Notes: a model not told the origin generated them from the letters alone. 64,000 nt of DNA from Actinostola sp. cb2023 (GCA_033675265.1 JAUJYZ010000392.1:124001-188000), one strand, 5' to 3'; counted from the stretch's first letter, positions 46,201 to 56,981 are shown. Translations and numbers: made by a program.

Positions 46201-46820
46201 AGATAGCCGTGTTTTGGCGTTAGGTTTTGTGTTTGGATGACAAAAATGTCCTCCACAGGACGAAAATTATGCTAATTTTGGCAGTCCCAAGCATAATAGT
46301 TTTATTTCTCAAAAATGCTACATTGAATTCCCAAGCTTGAAACTTTCTAAACTGATAGAACAAACGTGAAGCTTTCCTGGGGCATGGCGTTTTCATCAAA
46401 AATGTATGTACCAGATTCCTTTTTCGTGCCTCAAACATTGCCTATATTTCAACGTTCCGTTCATGGCGCTCAGTATACCTTTTTAAAACCAAATTTGAAA
46501 AACAACTACAGAAGTTACAGAACAATAAATTATACAGTAGAAAAGACCAAGAAACGTTTATTAAGTGTGCTTAATGTCATTGTTGTAGTTCTAGAGGTGA
46601 ACACACACCGACTGTTCAAAGTTGGCTTATAATTTACCCCAAAAAATTAAGTAGACAGACGGGTTTTTAAAAACTGGAAATTTCTCCTAAAATAAAAATC
46701 GCTGGAACTTTTTAGTATTTTTCCCTAAAATAGGTCATCGAAAGGAATGATATGGCGAAATAAAATAAAATTCTTTTTTTGAGTTGAAGAATTAGTCTCG
46801 ATCCTTACTGGCATCCACTC
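43208..46820. mobile_element. Inner TTAA element 1 (GAGTGGATGCCAGTAAGG ends)
   Basis: Long inverted arms (>1 kb in sum), TTAA at 43,204-43,207 and 46,821-46,824. Its termini and the first ~200 bp are related to the outer element (shared GGGAAAAATACTAAAAAGTT, then CCAGCGATTTTTATTTTAG). The left arm is interrupted by the insertion at 43,465-45,229. Non-coding. Confidence 0.85.
43465..45229. mobile_element. Nested 1.8-kb non-autonomous element with ACA duplication
   Basis: GACTGGGAGCAGTGAGCTGG and its exact complement form the ends, bordered by ACA (43,462-43,464; 45,230-45,232). The uninterrupted sister arm at 46,550-46,590 shows the empty site. A 3-bp duplication suits Harbinger- or CACTA-type integration. 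No protein was found. It contains the GGGGGTCACC/GGGGGCCACC motif twice. Confidence 0.75.
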
Positions 46821-47814
46821 TTAAGAGGGCATGCCTGTTAGAATCGAGAATCTCAAATCAGTTGTGAAATTTCGAATTTGTTTTTATTTCACCAAAACAT
46901 CCCTTTGGGTGAACTGTTTTAGGAAATCATACTAAAAAATCCCAGCGCGTTTTCAATTTTGAGAAATTTACAAAAGTTTAAAAAATCAATTAAATTTCCG
47001 ATTTTACCTCATTAATATGCACGAATTATGAGCCAACTTTAAAGCGATTGCGAGAGCTCGCAAATATTTCAATCAAATTGATGTTGCTCACACATTGCAA
47101 ACAACTCACTAGCTTCAAGAACTGCTACAAAGTTTTGAACAAAATCCTTTATGAATATGTGGTTTTGACCTTGATCTACACCGTCTTATTTTACGTTCTT
47201 GCAACGGCCAAAATAAGGACCACGTTCAACCTTCCAAAATCGATCCTGGTACCTAACAAATGGGTAAACAAATTACACTGCATGAAAGCACGCTTATTCT
47301 AGTTTTGACAGGCAAAAAGTCAGCTCTGCAAATTAAAACGCGACCGCGCAGTGAAATATTAACTCGTGCCATTTGAACGTCTTCAACGAGATATGCGATA
47401 CGCAACGAAATGTCCAAACCGGGGTCCAAACTAACCCCAAAGCGAAGTAAAGTACGAGAGAACCCAAAAATCGTTTGTAATACCTTCTAGCTATGCTTTA
47501 GTTGATAAACTAAGAAAACGGAAGTTGTTCTCTGTGAAACCGTATCAGATAAACAACGGACGGTCACGCTACACTGAAACCGATTAAAAACATCAGTGAC
47601 AATGTTGTTAGACGAGGCTTGCAAGTTCTAGTTTGCCACTATCGGCTCTAGATAGGTAGATTTCTGATATTTGAAAAGATCTACAATGTTGAGAATATCG
47701 CATGATAAAAGAGTGAAAACATTGTCGACATTTTTCAAAGACAATCGGAAGTAACCGGTTAATTATATGGGCTTCCTGTGGAAGGCCCAAGTCTAAGATT
47801 ACAGACGGTTTTTC

Positions 47815-47865
47815 TTCGTCATGTTTCTACGCCAAACCTGCAAGTGGTCACCATAGCGCATGCGC

Positions 47866-47896
<31 letters not shown>

Positions 47897-47920
47897 TGAG
47901 TATACAGAAGTTGTGGTCAG
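47815..47920 (-). ncRNA. U6 snRNA-like sequence (probable pseudogene)
   Basis: On the minus strand, AATTGGAACGATACAGAGAA followed by GATTAGCATG matches the U6 core, including the ACAGAGA box and the AGC catalytic triad. The preceding TATACTCAAA resembles U6 TATACTAAA, and the following TGCGC...GGTGACCAC is a diverged form of the U6 3' half. The 5' stem-loop and terminal T run are poorly conserved or absent. It lies inside a young insertion, so it is likely a U6-derived pseudogene or U6-containing repeat rather than a working gene. Confidence 0.75.
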
Positions 47921-48384
47921 CAGCTTATCAACGAAATTCAAGATGGCAGATGTACGTAACGATAAATCAAATCACCAGCAGCATTCAAAAAGGATTTTGC
48001 CGTGCTCCCTTGCTCGAGCCAGTCGAGTCGTTCATTAATACTGCTTAGTAAATATGCAAATATCCTAGAGAATACTCTTTGGCCTTGCAATTCTGTCTGA
48101 AAGTGTATTTCTAACAGATGTCTGTGGCTTATGTAAGAACTCGATCGTAATTTTATTGAGTTTGTGAAATCGTTTCTTTCTTGCAAGGTAATCGAAATGT
48201 GCTTCGCCATGCAGCTGTCAGCTAGGAGTGTGAGTGTTGAAGCTAATTACGTATGCATGCTCTACTGAGTCACGCACGAGTGACTTAAATTCTGCAAGTA
48301 ATACATGTAGGTTAAAACTACTTCTGTATGATGATACAAGCTATTAGGTTTCACATTTTAAATCTATCAAAACAGCTTTATTAA

Positions 48385-49042
48385 GGACGTTCGCGGGCAA
48401 AAAAACTAAACATGTTTTTTCCCTGAAACTTCGTATGGTGAAATAAGATCATTATAGAAGCTAAATGAGCAAATAAAAAATGGGGGTCACCGACTTCGCT
48501 ATGGAGCCAGATTTTTTCAAAGTATACCCTTTTTCTGATCGAAAATTACGTGCGTTCAATCACACGGAAAGTCGAGAATGACAGGAATTTTTTGGTAGAA
48601 AAACTAAACGGATTGCTAAACTTTTCTTCAAATGGCTATCTAAGAGTTTATAGAATAAAATTATGTACAAAGATTTGTGAATATGTAGAAACAACCTGTA
48701 GTTTTTGGCTCATGTTTACAGTCACCACGTAGCCATCGACGACTCTTTCGCGTGAAGGTAGGTTGAAGTTTTCATCTAAATTCGTGTTTTTATCAAAATC
48801 TAAACATGTTTTTTTCTTTAAATTTGGTACATGGGGAGCTTTTATGATTCTTTGTAAAATCACAAAATAAAAAATGGGGGTCACCGGTATCGTTCTCGAG
48901 ATATTAGCCGATGAAAATCGTCTACGTAACATGCGTGACTGGCTGCCATCTTGGACGTGAGGAAAGAGGACTGGACCGAGATGATTCGAACCTTGATTTT
49001 ATGCGCAGAAAAGATGCGCGTGAACAATGCGCGCGAACGTCC
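48385..49042. mobile_element. TTAA-flanked MITE (GGACGTTCGCG ends)
   Basis: Perfect 11-bp termini GGACGTTCGCG/CGCGAACGTCC, with TTAA at 48,381-48,384 and 49,043-49,046. Contains AAAATGGGGGTCACCG twice (near 48,478 and 48,872). Non-coding. Confidence 0.85.
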
Positions 49043-49106
49043 TTAAGAAGCCCAAGTTCACGCTAGTAGAGCGTCTAGTTAATGAAATTGATCACGAGCC
49101 GTTTAA

Positions 49107-49875
49107 GGTAATGCGATCGTGCAATTTTTTGTCGAACAATTCTTTTTAAACTTGGCACAAATATTGATTTTGAGTGCTAGAGTAGAAAAATGAAATAAAA
49201 AATGGGGGTCACCGAATCCATTGAGCAGATATAATTTTTCAAAGATGGGGCTTGCGGCCATCTTTTCTGGCAAAAATGGATAATGGAATTACAAGCTCTT
49301 GCTATCCGTATAAGTCGGTAATAATAAAAGCAATACTTTCAAATGATACATATGTTAACATAATATAATGAAAAAACAGAAATTTGTCATTTTATTGTGT
49401 CGAACAATAAGTTTTCAAAGCCAAAATTTCAAAACAATACATTTTGACCGTCCTTTACGATCCTATTTTTGGACATTTTGGCGATTTCCTTAAAATTTAG
49501 CTCGAAGACCTACCCTCATTTTTTGATATGTTTTAGCTTTCGTAAATACCTACTCAGGGCAAAAATATCAGGGTAGGTCACCGTGTTAGATTTTTAGATA
49601 TTCGCCGTTGAATATTAAAACGCTTGATCCGCCATATTGAAAGAGCTCTACCACAGGAAGCCCAACCAATGAAAAGTAGTTCGAAAATGAACACTTCGTA
49701 GATTTACTCAAAAAATAGCTCGAAGACCTGTCTTCATTTTTTGATATTTTCTAGGTTTAGTTGACCTAGACTTACAGTGGAAAAATCAGCATAGGTCACC
49801 GACTTAGATTTTTAGATAATCGCCGTTGAATATCATGCGCAGGAAAGATGCGCACGAATGCACGATCGCATTACC
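49107..49875. mobile_element. TTAA-flanked MITE (GGTAATGCGATCGTGCA ends)
   Basis: 17-bp perfect terminal repeats, TTAA at 49,103-49,106 and 49,876-49,879. The empty TTAA is visible in the opposite arm. Contains AAAATGGGGGTCACCG once and GTAGGTCACCG / ATAGGTCACCG variants. It shares a subterminal GCGCATCTTTCCTGCGCATG-like block with the MITE at 48,385, so the two are related. Confidence 0.85.
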
Positions 49876-50407
49876 TTAACTGCCGCTACGCATTTTAACT
49901 GGCAACCATTTATTCGGTATTCTGTTACTTTGCAACTACATTCAACCAATACGATAAACGTTTGAGATACTTACAACTGACTTCTGTAACTGCATGAGTA
50001 GGCCACTCACTAAACATAATGGACTCACCGTACATTTAGGCCAAGGCTTGTCACGGTATAATTGTTTGTATCCTGTTGTAGCAGTTTTTGTATCCTAAAA
50101 TAGCTTACATTGGCCTTTGATCTTCCCTGAATAGCATACTTTTGCGATACTGCCAACCTGTTGCACATATTCTAACGACAAACTGCAGGCCTAGCAGTGA
50201 TATATGCAATGTTCAGTTAATCCAGTTATCGAGTTAAATGTTGAATAAATTATCTCTGGATCTTTGCACGATGCTTCGTAATTTGAAGTGATATTGCTCA
50301 ATCCAGTACTGCACTAGTTGGAAATGGCGTTGTGTAGCTTTTCGGCTCGTGTAAAAAGCAACGTGTCTTGTGGAGTTTATAGTCCAGAATATCCAGACCA
50401 GTTTCAA

Positions 50408-50686
50408 CCCAGGGGGGTGCTCAGGGGTATCAGTGACGGGGAGGTGCGAAGACCTTTTTGGGTTTGAAATCCGCGGCTTGGGACTTTTTGGGGGTTAGCA
50501 ATTTTCTGGCAAGGACTTTTTTGGGTTGATAAAATTGATATCCTACCGTTCTCGATTCAGTATGTGGAGAAAAATGGATGTTGGACTTTTTTGGGGTCTT
50601 GTTTTTGCGTAATAGACTTTTTTGGGTTAAAACGTTTGGCCTCTTCGCACCTCCCCGTCACTGATACCCCTGAGTACCCCCCTGGG
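50408..50686. mobile_element. MITE, CCCAGGGGGGTGCTCAGGGG ends, 8-bp duplication (left arm)
   Basis: About 40-bp inverted ends continuing TATCAGTGACGGGGAGGTGC. AGTTTCAA occurs directly on both sides. The interior repeats GGACTTTTTTGGG. An 8-bp duplication suits hAT- or P-type integration. Confidence 0.85.
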
Positions 50687-50912
50687 AGTTTCAATGTGTT
50701 CCTCTGGCAGAATGCAATAGAGATGTATCGAGACATCTAGAAATGAATGGGATTAGCGAAGATTTGTCCCTGAACAACGAAATGAAGTTGCTGCTTCCAA
50801 GAGGAGGTATTGTTTCTTTGTATCGTTTATACAGTACCATTTCACTGATCATGTATGTAGCTGATGAGTCCCATTCGTTGCTGACTATATGTCCTCGACA
50901 TCGAGCCGAGTA

Positions 50913-51018
50913 TACCCTGGTTCCAGAGGCTACTATTAGTGGGGAGGCGAGCAAAGATCGTCTCGTCCTTCGGACTCGACTTCGTAGACCCGACTTTCGA
51001 GACTCTGGAACCAGGGTA
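50913..51018. mobile_element. 106-bp MITE with 9-bp duplication
   Basis: Ends TACCCTGGTTCCAGAG and complement. AGCCGAGTA lies directly on both sides, and the empty site is seen in the opposite arm near 52,134. A 9-bp duplication is Mutator-like. Confidence 0.85.
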
Positions 51019-51203
51019 AGCCGAGTATGGCATTAGATGGCGAACACGCAAAGTCAGATGTTCAGTACCGCAACCCTTAATTGCGCACAAATCTGCTACT
51101 GTGAAAGGGTTACGCAGAATAAACAGCATGCACTCACGTTTGATTCTCGAGAAAACGGAACAACTTATTGCAGTTGAGAAGTTTAACCTGACTTTCAGGC
51201 TCA

Positions 51204-51733
51204 AAGGGGAGGATATGGGAAATAAGGAGAGAGGAGAGGGAAAGGATAGGAGAGGGGAGGGAAAGGACAGGGGGGAGGGGAGGGGAGGGGGAAAGGAGAG
51301 GGGAGAGGGAAAGGATAGGAGAGGGAAAGGATAGGAGAGGGAAAGGATAGGAGAGGGAAAGGATAGGAGAGGGAAAGGATAGGAGAGGGAAAGGAAAGGG
51401 GAAGGGGGGGAAAGGAGAGGGGAGGGGAAAGGAGAGGGGAGAGGGATAGAGGAGAGGGGAGGAAAAGGCTGAGGGGAGAGGAAAGGAGAGGGGGAGAGGG
51501 AAAGTATAGGACAGGCGGGGAGGGAAATGATAGGGGAGGGGAAGGGAAAGGAGAGGGAAGAGCGAAAGGATAGGAGAGGAAAGGATGAGGGGAGGAGAGG
51601 GATAGGAGAGGAATAAAGGATAGGAAAGGGGAATAAAGGATAGGAGATGGGGGAGGGGAGAGCAGGGGAAAGGAGAGGGGAGGAAAAGGATAGGAGAGGC
51701 CTAGGTAGGGGAAAGGAGGGGAGGGGAAAGGGG
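51204..51733. repeat. 530-bp polypurine tract (GGGAGAGGAAAGGATA-type)
   Basis: Almost pure G/A on the plus strand with rare T. It is built from AGGAGAGGGAAAGGAT units and flanked by an inverted pair (TTAACCTGACTTTCAGG / CCTGAAACTCAGGTTATAA). It forms the centre of the giant palindrome. Confidence 0.9.
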
Positions 51734-52355
51734 CTTTGGACCTGAAACTCAGGTTATAATTACCACCACGTGCGCTACCTAGTGGTATTTCCACTACTCT
51801 CCGTTCTTCTTCTTCCAATTTCCTTGTTTCTTCTTATTGTTGAATTACCTTCAAATACTCTGAGCACATATAGCATATTGCTAGATCAAATAAGAAAACA
51901 TGGATCTCAGCAATTTAGGTAGCTGCTGTCTCAGACAAACATGAAATGATTCACGTAAATTTTCTCGTTGTTACTTACGTGATCCACCTGCAATAAGTTG
52001 TCCCGTTTTCTCGAGAATCAAACGTGAGTGCATGCTGTTTATTCTGCGTAACCCTTTCACAGTAGCAGATTTGTGCGCAATTAAGGGTTGCGGTACTGAA
52101 TATCTGACTTTGCGTGTTCGCCATCTAATGCCACACTCGGCTCGATGTCGAGGACATATAGTCAGCAACGAATGGGACTCATCAGCTACATGATCAGTGA
52201 AATGGTACTGTATAAACGATACAAAGAAACAATACCTCCTCTTGCAAGCAGCAACTTCATTTCGTTGTTCAGGGACAAATCTTCGCTAATCCAGTTCATT
52301 TCTAGATGTCTCGACACATCTCTATTGCATTCTGCCAGAGGAACACATTGAAACT

Positions 52356-52672
52356 CCCAGGGGGGTACTCAGGGGTATCATGCAGTGACGGGGAGGTGCG
52401 AATGAGGCCAAACGTTTTAACCCAAAAAAGTCTATTACGCAAAAACAAGACCCCCAAAAAGTCCAACATCCATTTTTCTCCACATACTGAATCGAGAACG
52501 GTAGGATATCAATTTTATCAACCCAAAAAAAGTCCTTGCCAGAATCTTTATTTCTGAAAAAAAAAGTCCACCGGAAAATTTCTAACCCCCAAAAAGTCCC
52601 AAGCCGCGGATTTCAAACCCAAAAAGGTCTTCGCACCTCCCCGTCACTGATACCCCTGAGCACCCCCCTGGG
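52356..52672. mobile_element. MITE, CCCAGGGGGG ends, 8-bp duplication (right arm)
   Basis: Mirror counterpart of 50,408-50,686 with TTGAAACT on both sides, the complement of the same duplication. It carries about 35 extra bp around 52,540-52,580 (poly-A and a partial repeat). Confidence 0.85.
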
Positions 52673-55600
52673 TTGAAACTGGTCTGGATATTCTGGACTA
52701 TAAACTCCACAAGACACGTTGCTTTTTACACGAGCCGAAAAGCTACACAACGCCATTTCCAACTAGTGCAGTACTGGATTGAGCAATGTCACTTCAAATT
52801 ACGAAACATCGTGCAAAGATCCAGAGATAATTTATTCAAAATTTAACTGGATAACTGGTTAACTGAACATTGCATATATCACTGCTAGGCCTGCAGTTTG
52901 TCGTTAGAATATGTGCAACAGGTTGGCAATATCGCAAAAGTATGCTATTCAGGGAAGATCAAAGGCCAATGTAAGCTATTTTAGGATACAAAAACTGCTA
53001 CAAACAGGATACAAACAATTATACCGTGACAAGTCTTGGCCTAAATGTACGGTGAGTCCATTATGTTTAGTGAGTGGCCTACTCATGCAGTTACAGAAGT
53101 CAGTTGTAAGTATCTCAAAAGTTTATCGTATTGGTTGAATGTAGTTGCAAAGTAATAGAATACCGAATAAATGGTTGTTTTAAAATGCGTAGCGGCATTA
53201 AACGGCTCGTGATCAATTTCATTAATTAACCGGTTACTTCCGATTGTCTTTGAAAGGTCGACAATGTTTTCACTCTTTTATCATGCGATATTCTCAACAT
53301 TGTAGATCTTTTCAAATATCAGAAATCTACCTATCTAGAGCCGATAGTGGCAAACTAGAACTTGCAAGCCTCGTCTAACAACATTGTCACTGATGTTTTT
53401 AATCGGTTTCAGTGTAGCGTGACCGTCCGTTGTTTATCTGATACGGTTTCACAGAGAACAACTTCCGTTTTCTTAGTTTATCAACTAAAAGCATAGCTAT
53501 AGAAGGTATTACAAACGATTTTTGGGTTCTCTCGTACTTTACTTCGCTTTGGGGTTAGTTTGGACCCCGGTTTGGACATTTCGTTGCGTATCGCATATCT
53601 CGTTGAAGACGTTCAAATGGCACGAGTTAATATTTCACTGCGCAGTCGCGTTTTAATTTGCAGAGCTGACTTTTTGCCTGTCAAAATTTTTTTACCCATT
53701 TGTTAGGTACCAGGATCGATTTTGGAAGGTTGAACGTGGTCCTTATTTTGGCCGTTGCAAGAACGTAAAATAAGACGGTGTAGATCAAGGTCAAAACCAC
53801 ATATTCATAAAGGATTTTGTTCAAAGTTTTGTAGCAATTCTTGAAGCTAGTGAGTTGTTTGCAATGTGTGAGCAACATCAATTTGATTGAAACATTTGCG
53901 AGCTCTCGCCATCGCTTTAAAGTTGGCTCATAATTCGTGCATATTAATGAGGTAAAATCGGAAATTTAATTGATTTTTTAAACTTTTGTAAATTTCTCAA
54001 AATTGAAAACGCGCTGGGATTTTTTAGTATGATTTCCTAAAACAGTTCACCCAAAGGGATGTTTTGGTGAAATAAAAACAAATTCGAAATTTCACAACTG
54101 ATTTGAGATTCTCGATTCTAACAGGCACGCCCTCTTAATGTGGCTGAAATAGCTCAAATATTGTTGAAAATAATTCCTATTAACTCCAAGATTGTTATCT
54201 GTTGGCAGCGATCAACTAACAGTGCAAGATAGTCGTGTTTTGTCATTACGTTTTGTGTTTTCCGCGAAAGGCCGAAATTAATGCTAATTTTGGCAGTCCC
54301 AAGTATAATAGTTTTATTTCTCAAAAATGCTACATTGCATTCTCAAAGTTGAAACTTTCTAAACTGAAAGAGCAAAGGTGAAGCTTTCCTGGGGCATGGC
54401 GTTTTCCTCAAAGAATTAGGTACCAGAATCCGTTTTCGTACCTCAAACATTGCCTATATTTCAACGTTCCGTTCATGGCGCTCAGTACACCTTTTTAAAA
54501 CCAAATTTGAAAAATAACTACAAAAGTTACACACAAAAAATACTACAATAGAAAAGACCAAGAAACGTTTATTAAGTATGCGGAATGTCGTTGTTGTAGT
54601 GATATAGATTAACACACACCGACTGTTCAAAGTTGCCTTATAATTTAGCCGAAAATTTTCAGTCATCAGGCGGGTTTTTAAAAACTGCAAATTTCTCCTA
54701 AAATAAAAATCGCTGGAACTTTTTAGCATTTTTCCCTAAAAGAGGTCATCGAAAGGAATGATATGGCGAAAGAAAATTAAATTCGAATTTTTTTTAGTTG
54801 ACCGGCGAATCTCGATTCTTACTGATATCCTCTCTTAAGAACACTGGAAATCTGTGAAGTGCTTGTGCGTCATTGATTCTAATCTCCGGCCATGATAAAG
54901 CTTTTTCTCGATGTATGCGGTGGCAATCCTGTAATTGTCTCCGTACTTCTTTTGTAGCATGAACGAACCAGTTCTTTTACTTCGCCAGAAGTGTATTGCT
55001 CTAGATAATCTCTCGGTGCTGTTAGTAGTTTTAGCTTCGACGACGTTTTCGAAGGCATGAATGAATGTTTGATATTCAATAGGTTTTCCGTCGAAGACAG
55101 GGACATGTAGTAGCATGCTTCGTTGTTGCTGTGTTTCAAATAATCTCAAGATTTCATTCTGTTGCTGCTGTAACTTGATAAAATCATGCATACTGCTAGT
55201 ATTATCTTCATGACTTAACTTCACTTGACTTTGATGAGTGTGAGGTGACACTTGACTTTGATGATTAGTTTCGGGTACAACGTATCCAACATCGGCTTCA
55301 ATATCGGCGAAAACTTTATCGTTGGCCTTCGCTTTAGCAATTTCTGTTTCCAAATTCAAACGAGCTTCCTCTTTGTCCAATTGTAACTTCTGGTGAGCGA
55401 GTTATTGCTTCCTTTGCATAACCATGGCTTCCGTCTTCAACTCGGCTAATCGAATAGCCTCCTTTGCTCTTGCAGCTGAAATTGATGACATGGATTTGCT
55501 GGCTTTACTGCTGGCTTTACTACTAGCTTTACTAGTGCTTGAAGTTCTGCCGACTTGGCTAACAGAGTCTCCAGGTTGTACATCATTTTGGGTTTGTTCA

Positions 55601-55740
55601 TCATGAACAACTTTGCTGAAGGCAATTCCTTTTCGAAATGCCTCGAGGCGAGCTAGAAGTTGAGCTTTCTTTCCTTTTAAACTCAAACCATAATAGGAAA
55701 GCTTTTCGTTTAGTTCTACCACTGTAAGCGACTTTTCCAT

Positions 55741-56190
55741 GACATTCAGGAAGCTTCAAAACTTTTAAACGATGTTGACTTGCACATGGTTTCTCTTTGC
55801 TTTTAATAAACACGTCGTACTTTCAATGACAATGACTATACTTTGACGATATACTGACGGTATACTGACGGTTTACTGACGGTATAAAACTGAAAATAAA
55901 TAACGGAATAACTGTGTGACAAAATAGCACGATATAACTGTGAAACTGAAAGCGAAAATCTAAAAAAAAATAACTTACGTTTTGGTGCAGGAACTCACTT
56001 GAAGTGGTGCAATCAACTAACTAAAATTTGCATACGACACTGACTAAACTAAAAACTTATTCCTAAGAGACTGATATTAAATAATTGTGCGAAAAAAGAA
56101 TAACTAATGAAGCGACATAACGAACTGCTAGAAAGACAAAAATAACAATAAGTACAAAACCAAAGCTATTCTGATCCAACAGAGTGAATA
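55741..56190. other. Upstream of BEL/Pao gag; no LTR recognised
   Basis: Contains a short tandem repeat of TATACTGACGG (55,850-55,885). No clear LTR end, primer-binding site or gene was seen. Confidence 0.4.
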
Positions 56191-56981
56191 ATGCACCTAT
56201 CAATGTTAAGCCGACGGGGGGGGGGGAGGCCGGGCCTATGGCGGGGATTTTACTAGATGTGCTATCCGTGGGCTGGGATTTTGATTAAACACTTGCCCGG
56301 GGTAGGGAAAATTTGAAAAGTAAAATTACAAGTAAACTTTAAATTTCCGTGGCGAAACAACTGCCGGATCAAAGCATGCTTTCAACACGTACGTGATCAA
56401 ACTCACGTGATCAACTTTACAGCACAGCAGAAGAATGGTATTATAATTGAGTATCGTAGGTGAGTAAAAATACTTAAATGTTATTTCAGTCAAATGTTCG
56501 TACTTTACTCTTACATTAAAGACAAACAAGTTTCATAAGTAACTTATTGATTTGTTTGGAATGACGATAATTCGTGATAGTCTATCTGTTTATTAAAACA
56601 GTGCAAGGGTATTCCTTCCGATGAAATTATTGATGAAGTATCAAGAATGGTACTTTTGACAAGAGAAGAAGTGAAACTGATGTGGTTTGAACACCTCAAT
56701 CAGGTCCAAGTGTGGACCTCAATAACTGAAGTTTGGGTTTTGATGATCTTTTGTTTTGTTGTATTTTTTCAAAACTGACAAATGGGTTTATATAAACTAT
56801 ATCTCTCGACGCAAAATGAGGGCCATTTTGCCCTGGGTATACAATTTTTTTACAACATTTGACCTTTCCTTTTAGCCCATGGGGAGGGAATTTGACTGAA
56901 AATTTCATGAAAAAAACAAATCCCCGCCATAGGCCCGGCCTCCCTCCCTCCCCCCCGCCGGCTTAACATTGATAGGTGCAT
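56191..56981. mobile_element. MITE-like element with GCACCTATCAATGTTAAGCC ends
   Basis: ATGCACCTATCAATGTTAAG and its complement form the ends. Next come G-rich / C-rich runs (56,215-56,229; 56,940-56,960) and the pair GGCCGGGCCTATGGCGGGGA / complement, for about 55 bp of inverted repeat. Inside, 56,602-56,705 on plus encodes a short acidic helix (DEIIDEVSRMVLLTREEVKL), a captured or decayed exon of a transposon protein. Confidence 0.75.

Larger units (their letters stand above)
47763..49078. mobile_element. Insertion in the left arm carrying a U6-like sequence
   Basis: The right arm of the palindrome shows the empty site (reading GGTTAATTAATGAAA in left-arm orientation). The filled site has TTA repeated on both sides. 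It begins ATGGGCTTCCTGTGGAAGGC, a word group that recurs near 22,726, 49,650, 60,421 and 60,493. It has no clear terminal inverted repeat and is itself split by the MITE at 48,385-49,042. The class is unknown. Confidence 0.6.
46825..54134. mobile_element. Inner TTAA element 2: giant imperfect palindrome
   Basis: Ends GAGGGC(A/G)TGCCTGTTAG, with TTAA at 46,821-46,824 and 54,135-54,138. The arms (46,825-51,203 and 51,734-54,134) are inverted copies once later insertions in the left arm are removed, and meet at a polypurine core. Both arms contain the same MITE with the same 8-bp duplication (50,408-50,686; 52,356-52,672). Only the left arm has the U6-bearing insertion, the two TTAA MITEs and the 9-bp-duplication MITE. 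No coding capacity. Confidence 0.85.
42060..54834. mobile_element. Outer TTAA-flanked element of a nested complex
   Basis: The left end GAGAGGATATCAGTAAGAAT and the reverse complement of the right end are the same and remain alike for about 650 bp inward. TTAA lies outside both (42,056-42,059; 54,835-54,838). It split the BEL/Pao gag region, whose reading resumes on the other side. At one internal TTAA it received two further elements (43,208-46,820 and 46,825-54,134); its own sequence is 42,060-43,203 and 54,139-54,834. No coding capacity was seen, so it is non-autonomous. Confidence 0.88.
40592..55740 (-). pseudogene. BEL/Pao retrotransposon gag-protease region, split by insertions
   Basis: Two segments read 5' to 3' on minus: 55,740-54,839 and 42,055-40,592 (a third lies at 32,601-32,532). 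The first begins with a SAP-like motif (LTVVELNEKLSYYGLSLKGK), a coiled coil interrupted by one TAA, and a DUF1759-type gag block (PVFDGKPIEYQTFIHAFENV). After the 12.8-kb insertion the second continues with CSNVMQGNRYLDKFEHLDNI, two zinc knuckles (CTYCNGANHSLENC; CFGCLRNGHIAKEC) and a DUF1758 aspartic protease (VVTYAFLDNGSTSSFC) running to GGPYATRTKLGWVINGPL. Several stops (TGG to TGA, TGA, TAA) and frameshifts are present. Reverse transcriptase, RNase H, integrase and LTRs were not found. Confidence 0.88.

Noticed and set aside
45360..46632. Several 65-90-codon frames (e.g. 45,360-45,578, 46,366-46,632, 46,220-46,438) with similar sequences
   Set aside because: They are the same non-coding TTAA-element arm read in different orientations. 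The similarity reflects the inverted repeat, not a gene family.
51201..51818. Long minus-strand frame of Pro/Ser/Leu/Phe
   Set aside because: It is the translation of the polypurine tract (tandem AGGAGAGGGAAA units). The composition is dictated by the repeat, with no domain or start context.
47048..53881. Mirror frames at 47,048-47,302 and 53,881-53,681 encoding nearly the same peptide
   Set aside because: Both lie in the arms of the palindrome; identity is explained by arm duplication, and there is no motif or splice context.
42060..54834. Reading 42,060-54,834 as LTRs of one large retrotransposon
   Set aside because: The terminal repeats are inverted, not direct, and TTAA flanks them; no reverse transcriptase lies inside.
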